Assembly: GCA_900167895.1 (NCBI GenBank)
Contig: FUZR01000001.1
Coordinates: forward strand, 415,144 to 479,143
Reading direction: 5' to 3'
Source of the DNA: Bacteroidales bacterium WCE2004
GTDB taxonomy: Bacteria; Bacteroidota; Bacteroidia; Bacteroidales; UBA932
Length of the DNA: 64,000 nt
Numbering within the stretch: the first letter of the stretch is position 1; every line of letters starts with the position of its first letter. This document shows, one piece after another, positions 34,901 to 42,325 of this stretch. The position numbers and the translations under genes are program-made. Under the pieces are notes generated by a model. The model made no database searches, had not been told where the DNA came from, and saw only the letters and a program-made list of their open reading frames with translations.

Positions 34901-35962
34901 TCAAATATAATCCGGGAGCGGGAGGTCCAGGGACTCCCAATCCTCATTGACGCTGAAGCCGTCGAAATAGACGTAATTGTCCAGCGTGAAATTGAATGTG
35001 TAGGTATAACCGGCCTGGAAGCCATAAATTCCGCTTCCGGTTTCGTGTTCGACAAAGTCCTTCTTCAGGACGAAGGGCTGGAGTTTCTGGCCGTTGACCG
35101 TAAAGGTGAAGCTCAGTTCGTCGTCGGCCACCTCCGTCGGGGCGAGCAGGACGGCAAGGGCCGCCGGCGTCGTCGAGTCCACGGTCAATTCTTTCGGGAC
35201 CGCGAGGATATGCTTGCCGTCCGCATTCGTCCCCTCCTCGCAGTCGAGCGCCCCGGTAATGGCATTGAAGGTGCCGGAGGTGTAGAGATGCGTGGTCGCG
35301 GCATCGTCCGTCCGGGCGATGGACAGTGACGTGATGCGGTAATTGGTCGGCATGTTGAGCACCCGGAATTTGAAGACCAGCCGGGCCATCGCATGCTTGA
35401 AATGGAATGTCGCGGAAAGCGGGGCCATGCCTGCCGGATCCAGGCCGCCGTTGTCATTGTTCAGATTCTGCTCCGCATACATCAGGTCCTTCTGCTCGGA
35501 TACCTTGAAGGGGATTCTCGTCGGGCCGACGGAAGGCAGATAGGCGTCCTGGATCCAGGGAGCATACGCATAGAGGTCGGCCGTCTTGTCGTCAGTCCGC
35601 TGCAGCAGGACGAAAGAGGAAGCGTTGGTGGCATCCAGCGCGCCCGGCGAGGCCGTTCCGACATAGTCGAAGAGCCACTTGCCGCTGACCTTCTTCGCCC
35701 GCGCATTATAGACGCTGGACTTGAAGGGCGCGAAAACGGACGGGCTGTCTTCGTGGATGCAGGCGAAGATGCCGTAATAGCTGCCGTTGGCGAAATCGAC
35801 CAGCGCCTTGGTCGCTTCGGATTCACCGTCCATGGAGACGCGGATGTCCACGGGCGCCTCCCGCAGTGACCCGACGGGGCGCGGCTGCTTGGAGCAAGCC
35901 CCGGCGGCCAGCGCGAGGACGCACAAGCCGGGCAAAATCCTATGGAAACCGAAGCCGCTCAT
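34901..35962 (-). CDS. Fimbrillin-family lipoprotein B, cassette 1
   Basis: A 353-residue lipoprotein (lipobox LAAGAC, then SKQPRPVG). Fimbrillin markers: YYGIFACIHEDSPS, KTADLYAYAPW, FKHAMARLVFKFRVLNMPTN, GTFNAITGALDC, LSFTFTVNGQKLQPFVL and LDNYVYFDGFSVNEDW. Compared with its cassette 2 partner, the C-terminal 200 residues are clearly related and the N-terminal mature part much less so. It starts 2 bases after the fimbrillin A stop. Expected at the outer-membrane surface as a pilus subunit. Confidence 0.8.
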   Translation of the reverse strand: MSGFGFHRILPGLCVLALAAGACSKQPRPVGSLREAPVDIRVSMDGESEATKALVDFANGSYYGIFACIHEDSPSVFAPFKSSVYNARAKKVSGKWLFDYVGTASPGALDATNASSFVLLQRTDDKTADLYAYAPWIQDAYLPSVGPTRIPFKVSEQKDLMYAEQNLNNDNGGLDPAGMAPLSATFHFKHAMARLVFKFRVLNMPTNYRITSLSIARTDDAATTHLYTSGTFNAITGALDCEEGTNADGKHILAVPKELTVDSTTPAALAVLLAPTEVADDELSFTFTVNGQKLQPFVLKKDFVEHETGSGIYGFQAGYTYTFNFTLDNYVYFDGFSVNEDWESLDLPLPDYI

Positions 35963-35964
35963 AC

Positions 35965-37215
35965 CTAATACATCAATTCCTGCCCGGGATGCGGGTTGTT
36001 TGCATCATTCCAATCGTAGTACTTCGCCGTCATGGAGACGAATCCCCGGTTCGGGATATCCAGCGTGATCAGGTAGCGCACCTTCTTCCCGGCCGGCCAG
36101 ACAGCCAGCGTGGGATGGTCCGTCGGCGGGTCGGAGCAAAGCGGCACCGTAATCACCTCGGAACCGCGGACGCCGGCATAATCATCGACGATGTTGTAGC
36201 TGACCACCAGGCTGGCGCCAGCGGGAACCGTCTGGGGAAGGAGACAGAACACGCCGTCGAGCGTGTCTTCTTTCCGGACGGTCAGATACGTTCCGCTCCC
36301 CTGCTCCGGCAGGTTGGCATCCAGGCCGGTCTTCAGCTCGCCTCCGGCCGTACTGATCCGGTAGGAGGCTTTCGGGAAGTCGGCGCCCGACGGATCGGAC
36401 GGCGAGACCAGCTCGCTCCAGGCACCGTCGACGCCGTTGGACGGAGATTCCTTGAAATAGAAATACCGGGATCCGATCACCTGCTGGATCTCGACGCTCG
36501 TGACACGCACTTTCTCGTGGATATTCAGCACGTCGTCATCCACCAGCGTCCCGATATAGTTGAAGCCGAACTCCACCTGCGTCATCCGGTGCTGGCTGAA
36601 GTCCAGCGGGAACGCGCCGCCCTCGTCGGTGCGGTCGCGGTCAAGCAGCGGCGGGGCGCAGAGGAAGTCGGCCTGGCCGGCCGCAGTCTCCGCCGGCGTG
36701 ACGCGGATCAGCGGCGAGCCGGGCAGGTAGTCCGGCAGGCGCGCGATGACGCCGGCGTCCATGACGGGATCCTCCAGCACGATGTCTGCGTCCCCCTCCC
36801 GGTACGGGGCGTAACAGAAGAAGCTCAGCGTGCCGTCGAGGGGCCAGTAAACCAGGTTGGGAGACAGGACATTGGTCGGCGAACGGGACACACCCTGCCA
36901 GGCGTGGTTCGCGTAGGAATCATCCTCGGACGCACCCTTGATATAGCCGAAGCGGTGGTTCGCGAAATACTTGACGGAATGCTCGCCATCGAAAATCTCG
37001 CCTTCCGGCGAATACCAGGCGCTCACGCTGAAGTCCTGCGCCGCGAGCGCGGCGAGCGTCGTGAGCGGCGCCTGGCTCCTGGTCTGCGGCCCGTCCACGG
37101 CAAACGCCACCGGCACCTCGGACGCCTCCGCGTCACGCCGAGCCCCTGCCGGCGCCTTGGAACAGGCGGACAGGAGCAACGATGCGACAATGAGGAGAAT
37201 GGCTGTCTTCCTCAA
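35965..37215 (-). CDS. Fimbrillin-family lipoprotein A, cassette 1
   Basis: A 416-residue lipoprotein (lipobox LLLSAC). Markers: VPVAFAVDGPQTRSQAPLTT, DFSVSAWYSPEGEIFDG, YWPLDGTLSFFCYAPYREGD, HRMTQVEFGFNYIG, and C-terminal VRYLITLDIPNRGFVSMTAK. The Arg in PQTRSQ sits where characterised fimbrillins are cut after an Arg/Lys to free the polymerising N-terminus; the cassette 2 copy has Lys there. That is a positional suggestion only. It opens the first cassette, 18 bases after the second leading fimbrillin. Confidence 0.82.
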   Translation of the reverse strand: MRKTAILLIVASLLLSACSKAPAGARRDAEASEVPVAFAVDGPQTRSQAPLTTLAALAAQDFSVSAWYSPEGEIFDGEHSVKYFANHRFGYIKGASEDDSYANHAWQGVSRSPTNVLSPNLVYWPLDGTLSFFCYAPYREGDADIVLEDPVMDAGVIARLPDYLPGSPLIRVTPAETAAGQADFLCAPPLLDRDRTDEGGAFPLDFSQHRMTQVEFGFNYIGTLVDDDVLNIHEKVRVTSVEIQQVIGSRYFYFKESPSNGVDGAWSELVSPSDPSGADFPKASYRISTAGGELKTGLDANLPEQGSGTYLTVRKEDTLDGVFCLLPQTVPAGASLVVSYNIVDDYAGVRGSEVITVPLCSDPPTDHPTLAVWPAGKKVRYLITLDIPNRGFVSMTAKYYDWNDANNPHPGQELMY

Positions 37216-37233
37216 CGGTAAAAGAATTTGAAG

Positions 37234-38289
37234 CTAGTTCGAAACAATCGCCGTATCATCCACCGGCGTACCGTCCCAGTCCGTCACGTTCACGTCCGAG
37301 ACGCGGATCTCGGTGGGCGTGAAGACCAGGTCGTAGATATAGCGGTGGCCTGCCTTCCAGACGGTACGCGGCAACGGAAGCTCGTACGTCAGGTCGGGGA
37401 TAGAGTTCTTGACGTGATAGGTAAGTTTGACGGTGCGCGACGGCTGAGGAATCACCAGCAGATGGTCGGTGCACTTGGCGGCGGCAGCCGTCGCAGAAGA
37501 CTCCGGAACGGAGAATTCCGACACGATCAAGGGGACCGTCTTGTCACACTGGTTCGCGTCGCCTTGCGGGACGATCCAGTTGACGTCGAGCTCGGTGGTC
37601 GTGTTGTCGATCACGAGCGACCCCTTGAACTGAAGTTCTTCGAGCGTGAGGTCCTTCAGCGTGAAGACGCCGGCCTCGGACGCGCTCTTGGCCGTGAATC
37701 CCACCACAGCCATCGAATGCTGGAATTCGAGCGGCACCGTCCCGCCGGGATTGCTCCTGCTGGACTGCGCGTTGTTGACCGCGTACATCACGTCATATTG
37801 GTCGGCATACGTATCCCATTCCACGACCGAGACGCCTGCAGCGACACCACCGTCGGAAGGACGGTAGAAGCTGATGCTTCCCGGGTCGGCGTTCAGGGCG
37901 TCATAGGCCGCCGGCTTGAGCGCCAGGGCCAGGAAGTCCACCGTCACCCCGCCCAGCGGCCAGAACTTGGGGTCATGCGTATAGCTCCCGCCAAGGCCCG
38001 GCCCGGAAGCGGCAGACGCCTGCCATTTCGCGGTCTCGGAGAAATAGGTGAACAGCTGCTCGCGCATGAACTCCGGCTCCTCCGCAGCGGAAGCGGAAGC
38101 GAGGATCACGTAGGTGTTGTCCATGCCGAGCGAGGCGCCGACGAGCTCCGGGTCCGCCTTGACGGAGGCGGACGCCGCAGCATTCAGCGACAACTCGGGC
38201 GCTTCAGTGACGGTAATTGTCCTGGCGCAGGCACAGGCCAGCGCCAGGCAACCCGTCAACACGGCCAGCCGGAACGGAACGTTGGACAT
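37234..38289 (-). CDS. Fimbrillin-family lipoprotein, second leading pilin
   Basis: A 351-residue lipoprotein (lipobox ALACAC). It shares KADPELVGASLGMDNTYVI near the mature N-terminus with the upstream fimbrillin (KADPELAGASLGTDN there), plus a common layout: FWPLGGVTVDFLALALKP, YADQYDVMYAVNN, LEFQHSMAVVGFTAKS, LLVIPQPSRTVKLTYHV and a C-terminal HRYIYDLVFTPTEIRVSDVNVTDW. These match the Mfa-like fimbrillin family. It probably arose by duplication of its neighbour. It starts 8 bases after that gene. Confidence 0.82.
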   Translation of the reverse strand: MSNVPFRLAVLTGCLALACACARTITVTEAPELSLNAAASASVKADPELVGASLGMDNTYVILASASAAEEPEFMREQLFTYFSETAKWQASAASGPGLGGSYTHDPKFWPLGGVTVDFLALALKPAAYDALNADPGSISFYRPSDGGVAAGVSVVEWDTYADQYDVMYAVNNAQSSRSNPGGTVPLEFQHSMAVVGFTAKSASEAGVFTLKDLTLEELQFKGSLVIDNTTTELDVNWIVPQGDANQCDKTVPLIVSEFSVPESSATAAAAKCTDHLLVIPQPSRTVKLTYHVKNSIPDLTYELPLPRTVWKAGHRYIYDLVFTPTEIRVSDVNVTDWDGTPVDDTAIVSN

Positions 38290-38297
38290 GGCAGGGA

Positions 38298-39293
38298 CTA
38301 GCCGATCTGCTCGTTGTCAACAATTTCCATCCAGACGTTCACCGTAGGCTCCAGGGTGATCTCCGCAGCGGAGAACTCAAGATTGAAGGTATACTTCTTG
38401 CCCATCACCCAAGGGTTGCGCGGGATGTTGAGCTCGTAGTCGAAGGTCTTGCCGCCCATCGAGTAGTTGATCACGATCTGCTTGGCGGACTGCTCCGGAA
38501 TGAGGAGGTTCGTGGTAATCTGGGTGGCGGTGCTGTTCAGGGTGTAAGGGAAATCGGAGATGCCCTCGGCGGCGGACAGGTCCTTGTCGCCATGGGCGGA
38601 GATGGTCCAGCCGGCCTTCAGGTTGGCGCGGTAGTTGTCCACCTTCAGCGTGCCTGCATACTCCAGGTCCTTGATCGTAATCTTGTTGATCGTCAGGTCC
38701 ACCGTCGTGGTGGCACTCTTCTTGGCCGTGAAGGCAAGGAGCGCCTGGGCGTGCTTGAAGGCCAGGGCGACGTTGCCGTCGGTGCCGGGCACGCAGCCGT
38801 TGGCCACGGCATACAGCACGTCATACTGATTGGCGAAAGTATCCCAGTCGTCGATCGTGAATTCGCGTGCGTGGGTCTCGGCATGGAAAGTCGGAGAGAG
38901 GGCGGTCTTGGCGTCCGGTGTCAGCGCATAGGCCAGGAAATCCACCTTCACGCCGCCGAAAGGCCAATAGATATGCTGCTTGGTATAGGGGCTGCCGCTG
39001 GCCGGGAACCACTTGGCGCCGTCCGTGAAATAGGCGAACAGCTGGCCGCCGTAGCTCGTGGCAGCAGGATCGAAATACTTGGGAGAGCCATCGGCCGAAG
39101 CGGCCGCGTAGATGACATAATCGTTGTCCGTACCGAGGGAAGCGCCGGCAAGTTCCGGGTCCGCCTTGGTGGCAACGGCCTTGAAACCAATCTCGGCGGG
39201 CGTCTCATCCTGGATGGTCTCGGTCTTGGCACAAGACACGGCGGCCAGCATCACGGCTGCACCGGCGAGAAGAGAAAGGTGGATACTTTTCAT
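38298..39293 (-). CDS. Fimbrillin-family lipoprotein, first leading pilin (candidate major subunit)
   Basis: A 331-residue lipoprotein (lipobox LAAVSC). Markers: FKAVATKADPELAGAS, YWPFGGVKVDFLAYALTPD, FANQYDVLYAVANG, LAFKHAQALLAFTAKKS, LLIPEQSAKQIVINYSMGG, KKYTFNLEFSAAEITLEPTV. This is the first pilin of the operon and the only one preceded by an AT-rich spacer (39 bases, 39294-39332), which may raise its translation. That makes it my best guess for the main shaft protein, but no direct evidence exists. Lys25-Lys35 region could hold the maturation site. Confidence 0.82.
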   Translation of the reverse strand: MKSIHLSLLAGAAVMLAAVSCAKTETIQDETPAEIGFKAVATKADPELAGASLGTDNDYVIYAAASADGSPKYFDPAATSYGGQLFAYFTDGAKWFPASGSPYTKQHIYWPFGGVKVDFLAYALTPDAKTALSPTFHAETHAREFTIDDWDTFANQYDVLYAVANGCVPGTDGNVALAFKHAQALLAFTAKKSATTTVDLTINKITIKDLEYAGTLKVDNYRANLKAGWTISAHGDKDLSAAEGISDFPYTLNSTATQITTNLLIPEQSAKQIVINYSMGGKTFDYELNIPRNPWVMGKKYTFNLEFSAAEITLEPTVNVWMEIVDNEQIG

Positions 39294-39332
39294 GTTGGTT
39301 GCTTTTAAGTAGGTGAATATTTTATGTTCTTT

Positions 39333-40352
39333 TTATCCGATGATGATGTCGATCGCCTCACCGTCCCAGTCGTTCACGACCGGGTCGAAGCCGCCGCCCT
39401 GGTAGTCGTCGCCGGGAATCTCCAACGGTTCGTCGACGACGATCCTGTGCGCGGAGTTGTCGGGGTTGAGCCATTGGTCCGTCACGTCATAGACATAGCG
39501 GAAACGGGCACCGGCGTTCGTGGTCACGAGCACGTTCACGATCACTTCGGTCTCGGGGTCGGCATGGCGCCCGAAGGTGTTGAACGCCGAGAAGAGCTGC
39601 CCCTTCGCCACGTCCACGTCGCACTCGAAACCGAGCGCGCAGGGGCGGGTGGCCGCGCGGGCGTCCCAGAGGAAGCGGCCCGCAGCCTGCCCGGTGATAT
39701 AGATTTCTGCTTTCTGGATGCGCTCCGCGCCCTCGACGTCAATGACCTCCACGGACCAGCTCTCCGAGAGACGGGAAAGCGTGACGTCCAGGACCACGCT
39801 CTCGGCTTCTTCCGGGCGCACCGGGACCATCGCACCGGCAATCTTGCCCACGAAAAGGTGGTCCGGCTCGAAGAGGACCGCCTGCTCGCTGGAAGCCGGC
39901 TCGCCGCCCTGGTCGGGATCGTCCTTGGTCGGCACGGCCTGCAGCTTCACGCGGGCGCCCGTGGGGCTCGTGGAAGCGAAGCCGCCCGCACGCGATTCCG
40001 TGCCGGACACCTGCGTCACTTCCGTGCCGAGACTGTACACGATCACGTCATACGCACCGGCCGGGACGTCGACGAAGCCGCCGGTGGGCGGCAGGAAGTC
40101 TTCCGCCACCAGTTCGTGGCTCACGGCGTCATAGAAGCAGGCGCGCACGAGCTCCGGCATCTTGCCGACGACCTTGTCGCGCAGCTGCGGACGGGCGCCG
40201 AAATCCAGATGCGACTCCTGGGCGGGGTCCAGCGACTGGTCCACCGCGATCCGGAGATAGATGCCCGCTTCGCGTTCGTACATCGGGATGCGCTTGCAGC
40301 CCGCGGCGACCAGCAGGAAGCCGGCCATCAGCAACAGGAGATACTTCCTCAT
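39333..40352 (-). CDS. DUF5119-type fimbrial lipoprotein
   Basis: A 339-residue lipoprotein: residues 1-18 MRKYLLLLMAGFLLVAAG precede lipid Cys19. After it come IPMYEREAGIYLRIAVD, VPAGAYDVIVYSLGTEVT and a C-terminal VNDWDGEAIDIIIG. DUF5119 lipoproteins accompany fimbrillin genes in Bacteroidales and are thought to be accessory or anchor subunits. The start at 40352 overlaps the stop of the DUF3575 gene by ATGA, so these two are coupled at the head of the operon. The DUF assignment is from recall of the family pattern and is moderately certain. Confidence 0.7.
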   Translation of the reverse strand: MRKYLLLLMAGFLLVAAGCKRIPMYEREAGIYLRIAVDQSLDPAQESHLDFGARPQLRDKVVGKMPELVRACFYDAVSHELVAEDFLPPTGGFVDVPAGAYDVIVYSLGTEVTQVSGTESRAGGFASTSPTGARVKLQAVPTKDDPDQGGEPASSEQAVLFEPDHLFVGKIAGAMVPVRPEEAESVVLDVTLSRLSESWSVEVIDVEGAERIQKAEIYITGQAAGRFLWDARAATRPCALGFECDVDVAKGQLFSAFNTFGRHADPETEVIVNVLVTTNAGARFRYVYDVTDQWLNPDNSAHRIVVDEPLEIPGDDYQGGGFDPVVNDWDGEAIDIIIG

Positions 40353-41668
40353 CGGTTACCTCCTTTCTTACGCACGTAAATGGGAACGACCAGCGAGAAC
40401 TGGGCGCGCGTAGGCCCGATCCAGCTGAAATTCTGCGTCACGCCCTTGCGGTGGTAGAGCACCCCGCCGGGCTCCAGGCAGTCGTAGGGACGTGCCGTCG
40501 ACCAGATATAGCCGAAACCGATCTCGAACTCCAGGTGCATCGCACCCCGGAAGATCGGAGCGGCATAGAGATAGTCCAGGCCGACATTGTAGAATTCGCC
40601 CTGCAGGCCGGACCAGTCACGTTCGAAATCATAATGTCCGGCGGCGCCGTACACGCCGATGGAATGGCCCAGCAGGCGCTGTCCGGACTGCATGTTCTTG
40701 CGCGGGAACCAGTAGCGGAGTTCGACGTCCGCCGCCATCAGCTCGTTGCAGACGCCATTGTCGTCCACGCCCTTGGAATGGGCGGGACGCCAGATCCAGG
40801 GATAATAGATGTCCGCGCCGACGCTCCAGCGGCGACCCAGCGGAATCTCGATGCCGGTATTGGCAAACGGGATGGCCAGGACGTTGGTGCGCAGGGCGAA
40901 AAGCATCCGGCGGTCCGAATAGTCAGGCCCCGCGGGCTTCCACTCCTGCGGCACGGCAGGCGTGATGTCGATATAGACCGTATCGCGGACCGTGCGCGTG
41001 ACGAATACGGTATCCGTGCGCGCGGGAAGCGGGTACGAGATGATGCACTCCACGGACACGCCCACGGCACGAAGCTCCGGGAAGACGTTTTCATCCAGCC
41101 AGCGCCAGGCGCGGCCGCCGTCGACGCGGCGCAGGCGGTTCTTGCGGGAATCCACGACCTTGCCGCCCTCGACCACCCATTCGGGCGTCTTCTCGATGAT
41201 GTCGACCGCCTCGTCGCGCCAGGGCACGTCGAGCGTGCGGATGATGCGCGCCAGGCCCTCCCAGTCCTCGCCCACCGCCTCGCGGTGATACAGGGCCGAA
41301 TTGAGGCCGAGCGAGTCGGCGAACCAGGCGTCCAGCGCATGCGAACGGTCCTCCGCGAGCGTGCGGTTGTCATAGGACGCGCCTTCCGGCGAGGCGGAAC
41401 CGCGCAGCAGCACGGCATCCACCGTGCAGCCTTCGCGCATACGCGCGTCGATGATATCCTTAAAGTCGCGCATATGCGCGCCATTGTCGCGGAAATCCGG
41501 ATCGATCGTGGAGATACCACGCCGGAAGAAGACATTCAGGCGGAGGACATCCGTCCTCCCCTCCGCGCCAGAGTGGTCCTGCGCGAAAACAAAACTTCCT
41601 CCCAGTTGTCCGAACAAAAGGAAACAGAGGGAAACAAGAAGACGTATATGGTATGGTCTTCGGGACAT
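40349..41668 (-). CDS. OmpA-like / DUF3575 outer-membrane protein heading the pilus operon
   Basis: A 439-residue exported protein (signal peptide to about residue 29, ending FVFAQ). The N-terminal half looks like an OmpA peptidoglycan-binding domain: FFRRGISTIDPDFRDN, then VLLRGSASPEGASYDNRTLA with DRSHAL, echoing G-x-A-x-x-x-G-x-x-x-x-N-x-x-L-x-x-x-R. The C-terminal half is the DUF3575 barrel: FALRTNVLAIPFANTGIEIP and RRWSVGADIYYPW. Such proteins stand first in many Bacteroidales fimbrillin operons. It would span the outer membrane and touch the cell wall. A -7 box lies 22 bases upstream at 41690-41697. Confidence 0.75.
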   Translation of the reverse strand: MSRRPYHIRLLVSLCFLLFGQLGGSFVFAQDHSGAEGRTDVLRLNVFFRRGISTIDPDFRDNGAHMRDFKDIIDARMREGCTVDAVLLRGSASPEGASYDNRTLAEDRSHALDAWFADSLGLNSALYHREAVGEDWEGLARIIRTLDVPWRDEAVDIIEKTPEWVVEGGKVVDSRKNRLRRVDGGRAWRWLDENVFPELRAVGVSVECIISYPLPARTDTVFVTRTVRDTVYIDITPAVPQEWKPAGPDYSDRRMLFALRTNVLAIPFANTGIEIPLGRRWSVGADIYYPWIWRPAHSKGVDDNGVCNELMAADVELRYWFPRKNMQSGQRLLGHSIGVYGAAGHYDFERDWSGLQGEFYNVGLDYLYAAPIFRGAMHLEFEIGFGYIWSTARPYDCLEPGGVLYHRKGVTQNFSWIGPTRAQFSLVVPIYVRKKGGNR

Positions 41669-41689
41669 CTAGCGGCTAATAGTCTAAAA

Positions 41690-41697
41690 CAAAGTTA
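41690..41697 (-). promoter_or_regulatory. -7 box for the 14-gene pilus operon
   Basis: Plus-strand CAAAGTTA is TAACTTTG on the minus strand, an exact TAnnTTTG match. Transcription would begin near 41684 and give a leader of about 16 bases before ATG 41668. I found no other exact box in the short junctions of the operon, so this may drive all 20.8 kb. No flanking inverted repeats that would suggest an invertible promoter are visible. Confidence 0.55.
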
Positions 41698-41711
41698 ACC
41701 ATCATTCGTCC

Positions 41712-41738
41712 AAAAAGCAACACTTCGTACGGCTTTTT
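41712..41738 (-). terminator. Terminator after bactofilin
   Basis: AAAAAGC (41712-41718) pairs with GCTTTTT (41732-41738) around a 13-base loop. On the minus strand the second arm ends in five T residues. It lies downstream of secA-bactofilin and just upstream of the pilus promoter. Confidence 0.5.
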
Positions 41739-41804
41739 TCACCCCATTATCCGTAATATGGCAGGAAAGTGGGGGTTATGGATCTAAAAATGAAAGAGTT
41801 CCGA

Positions 41805-42314
41805 CTAGGAAGCCTGCGGCGCGGAGGGTTTGATGGCCTCCGGCTGCGGCTGCGGCTTGGGGGCGGCGACGCGCGCCGGCCTGGGAGCCGGAGCGGAGCT
41901 CTTGTGGACCATCGTGGCGACCAGCTGCTCGTACTCCTGCTCGGAGATCATCTTGAACGAGCCGTTGATCTGGGCGCCCATCTCCACCTGGATCTTGCGG
42001 ACGTGGATGTTGCCATTGACCACGGCCGAGCTCTTCAGCGAGAGCGTGTCCTTGACGAAGATGTCGCCGTCCATCTTGCCCCAGAAGTCGATGTTGGTCG
42101 CAAACAATTTGCCGGAGAGACGGGCGGTCTCGCCGACCACGACCTTGCCTTCAGAGAAAAGGGTTCCATCCACCTGACCGTCGACACGGATGTCGGTGGA
42201 AGAAGACAGATCGCCCCGGATGGCTGCACCCTGGGAGATCCTGCTCACATCGTTGACGTTCTGTTCCACTGTTTTCGGGGGTTTATTGAGATTGATATTC
42301 TTGCCAATATTCAT
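41805..42314 (-). CDS. Bactofilin-family polymer-forming protein
   Basis: A 169-residue protein with the bactofilin core at about residues 15-125: SRISQGAAIRGDLSSSTDIR, VDGQVDGTLFSEGKVVVGE, LFATNIDFWGKMDGDIFVKD, LSLKSSAVVNGNIHVRKIQVE. These repeating short beta strands form the right-handed helix that polymerises without nucleotide. The tail is Pro/Ala-rich (APAPRPARVAAPKPQPQP). Bactofilins are membrane-associated scaffolds for cell shape or wall enzymes. ATG 42314 is chosen over an upstream ATG that lies inside secA. It starts 11 bases after the secA stop. Confidence 0.9.
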   Translation of the reverse strand: MNIGKNINLNKPPKTVEQNVNDVSRISQGAAIRGDLSSSTDIRVDGQVDGTLFSEGKVVVGETARLSGKLFATNIDFWGKMDGDIFVKDTLSLKSSAVVNGNIHVRKIQVEMGAQINGSFKMISEQEYEQLVATMVHKSSAPAPRPARVAAPKPQPQPEAIKPSAPQAS

Positions 42315-42325
42315 AAGCGAAGTTT

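Larger units (their letters stand above)
29149..37215 (-). repeat. First copy of the five-gene pilus cassette
   Basis: Reading from 37215 leftward, the order is fimbrillin A, fimbrillin B, FimB/Mfa2-like subunit, DUF4906, DUF4906, the same as the downstream unit at 20907-29140. The copies directly abut (9-base junction at 29140-29149). The two DUF4906 genes here are more diverged from each other than the pair in the other unit. Confidence 0.85.

Noticed and set aside
20907..41668. Pilus operon as a recently acquired mobile island.
   Set aside because: No integrase, transposase, tRNA junction or direct-repeat attachment site borders it, and base composition looks like the rest of the window.
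41669..41804. Possible invertible promoter for the pilus operon.
   Set aside because: Phase-variable surface operons in Bacteroidales often have inverted repeats flanking the promoter. I found only a terminator-like stem here and no recombinase gene in the window.
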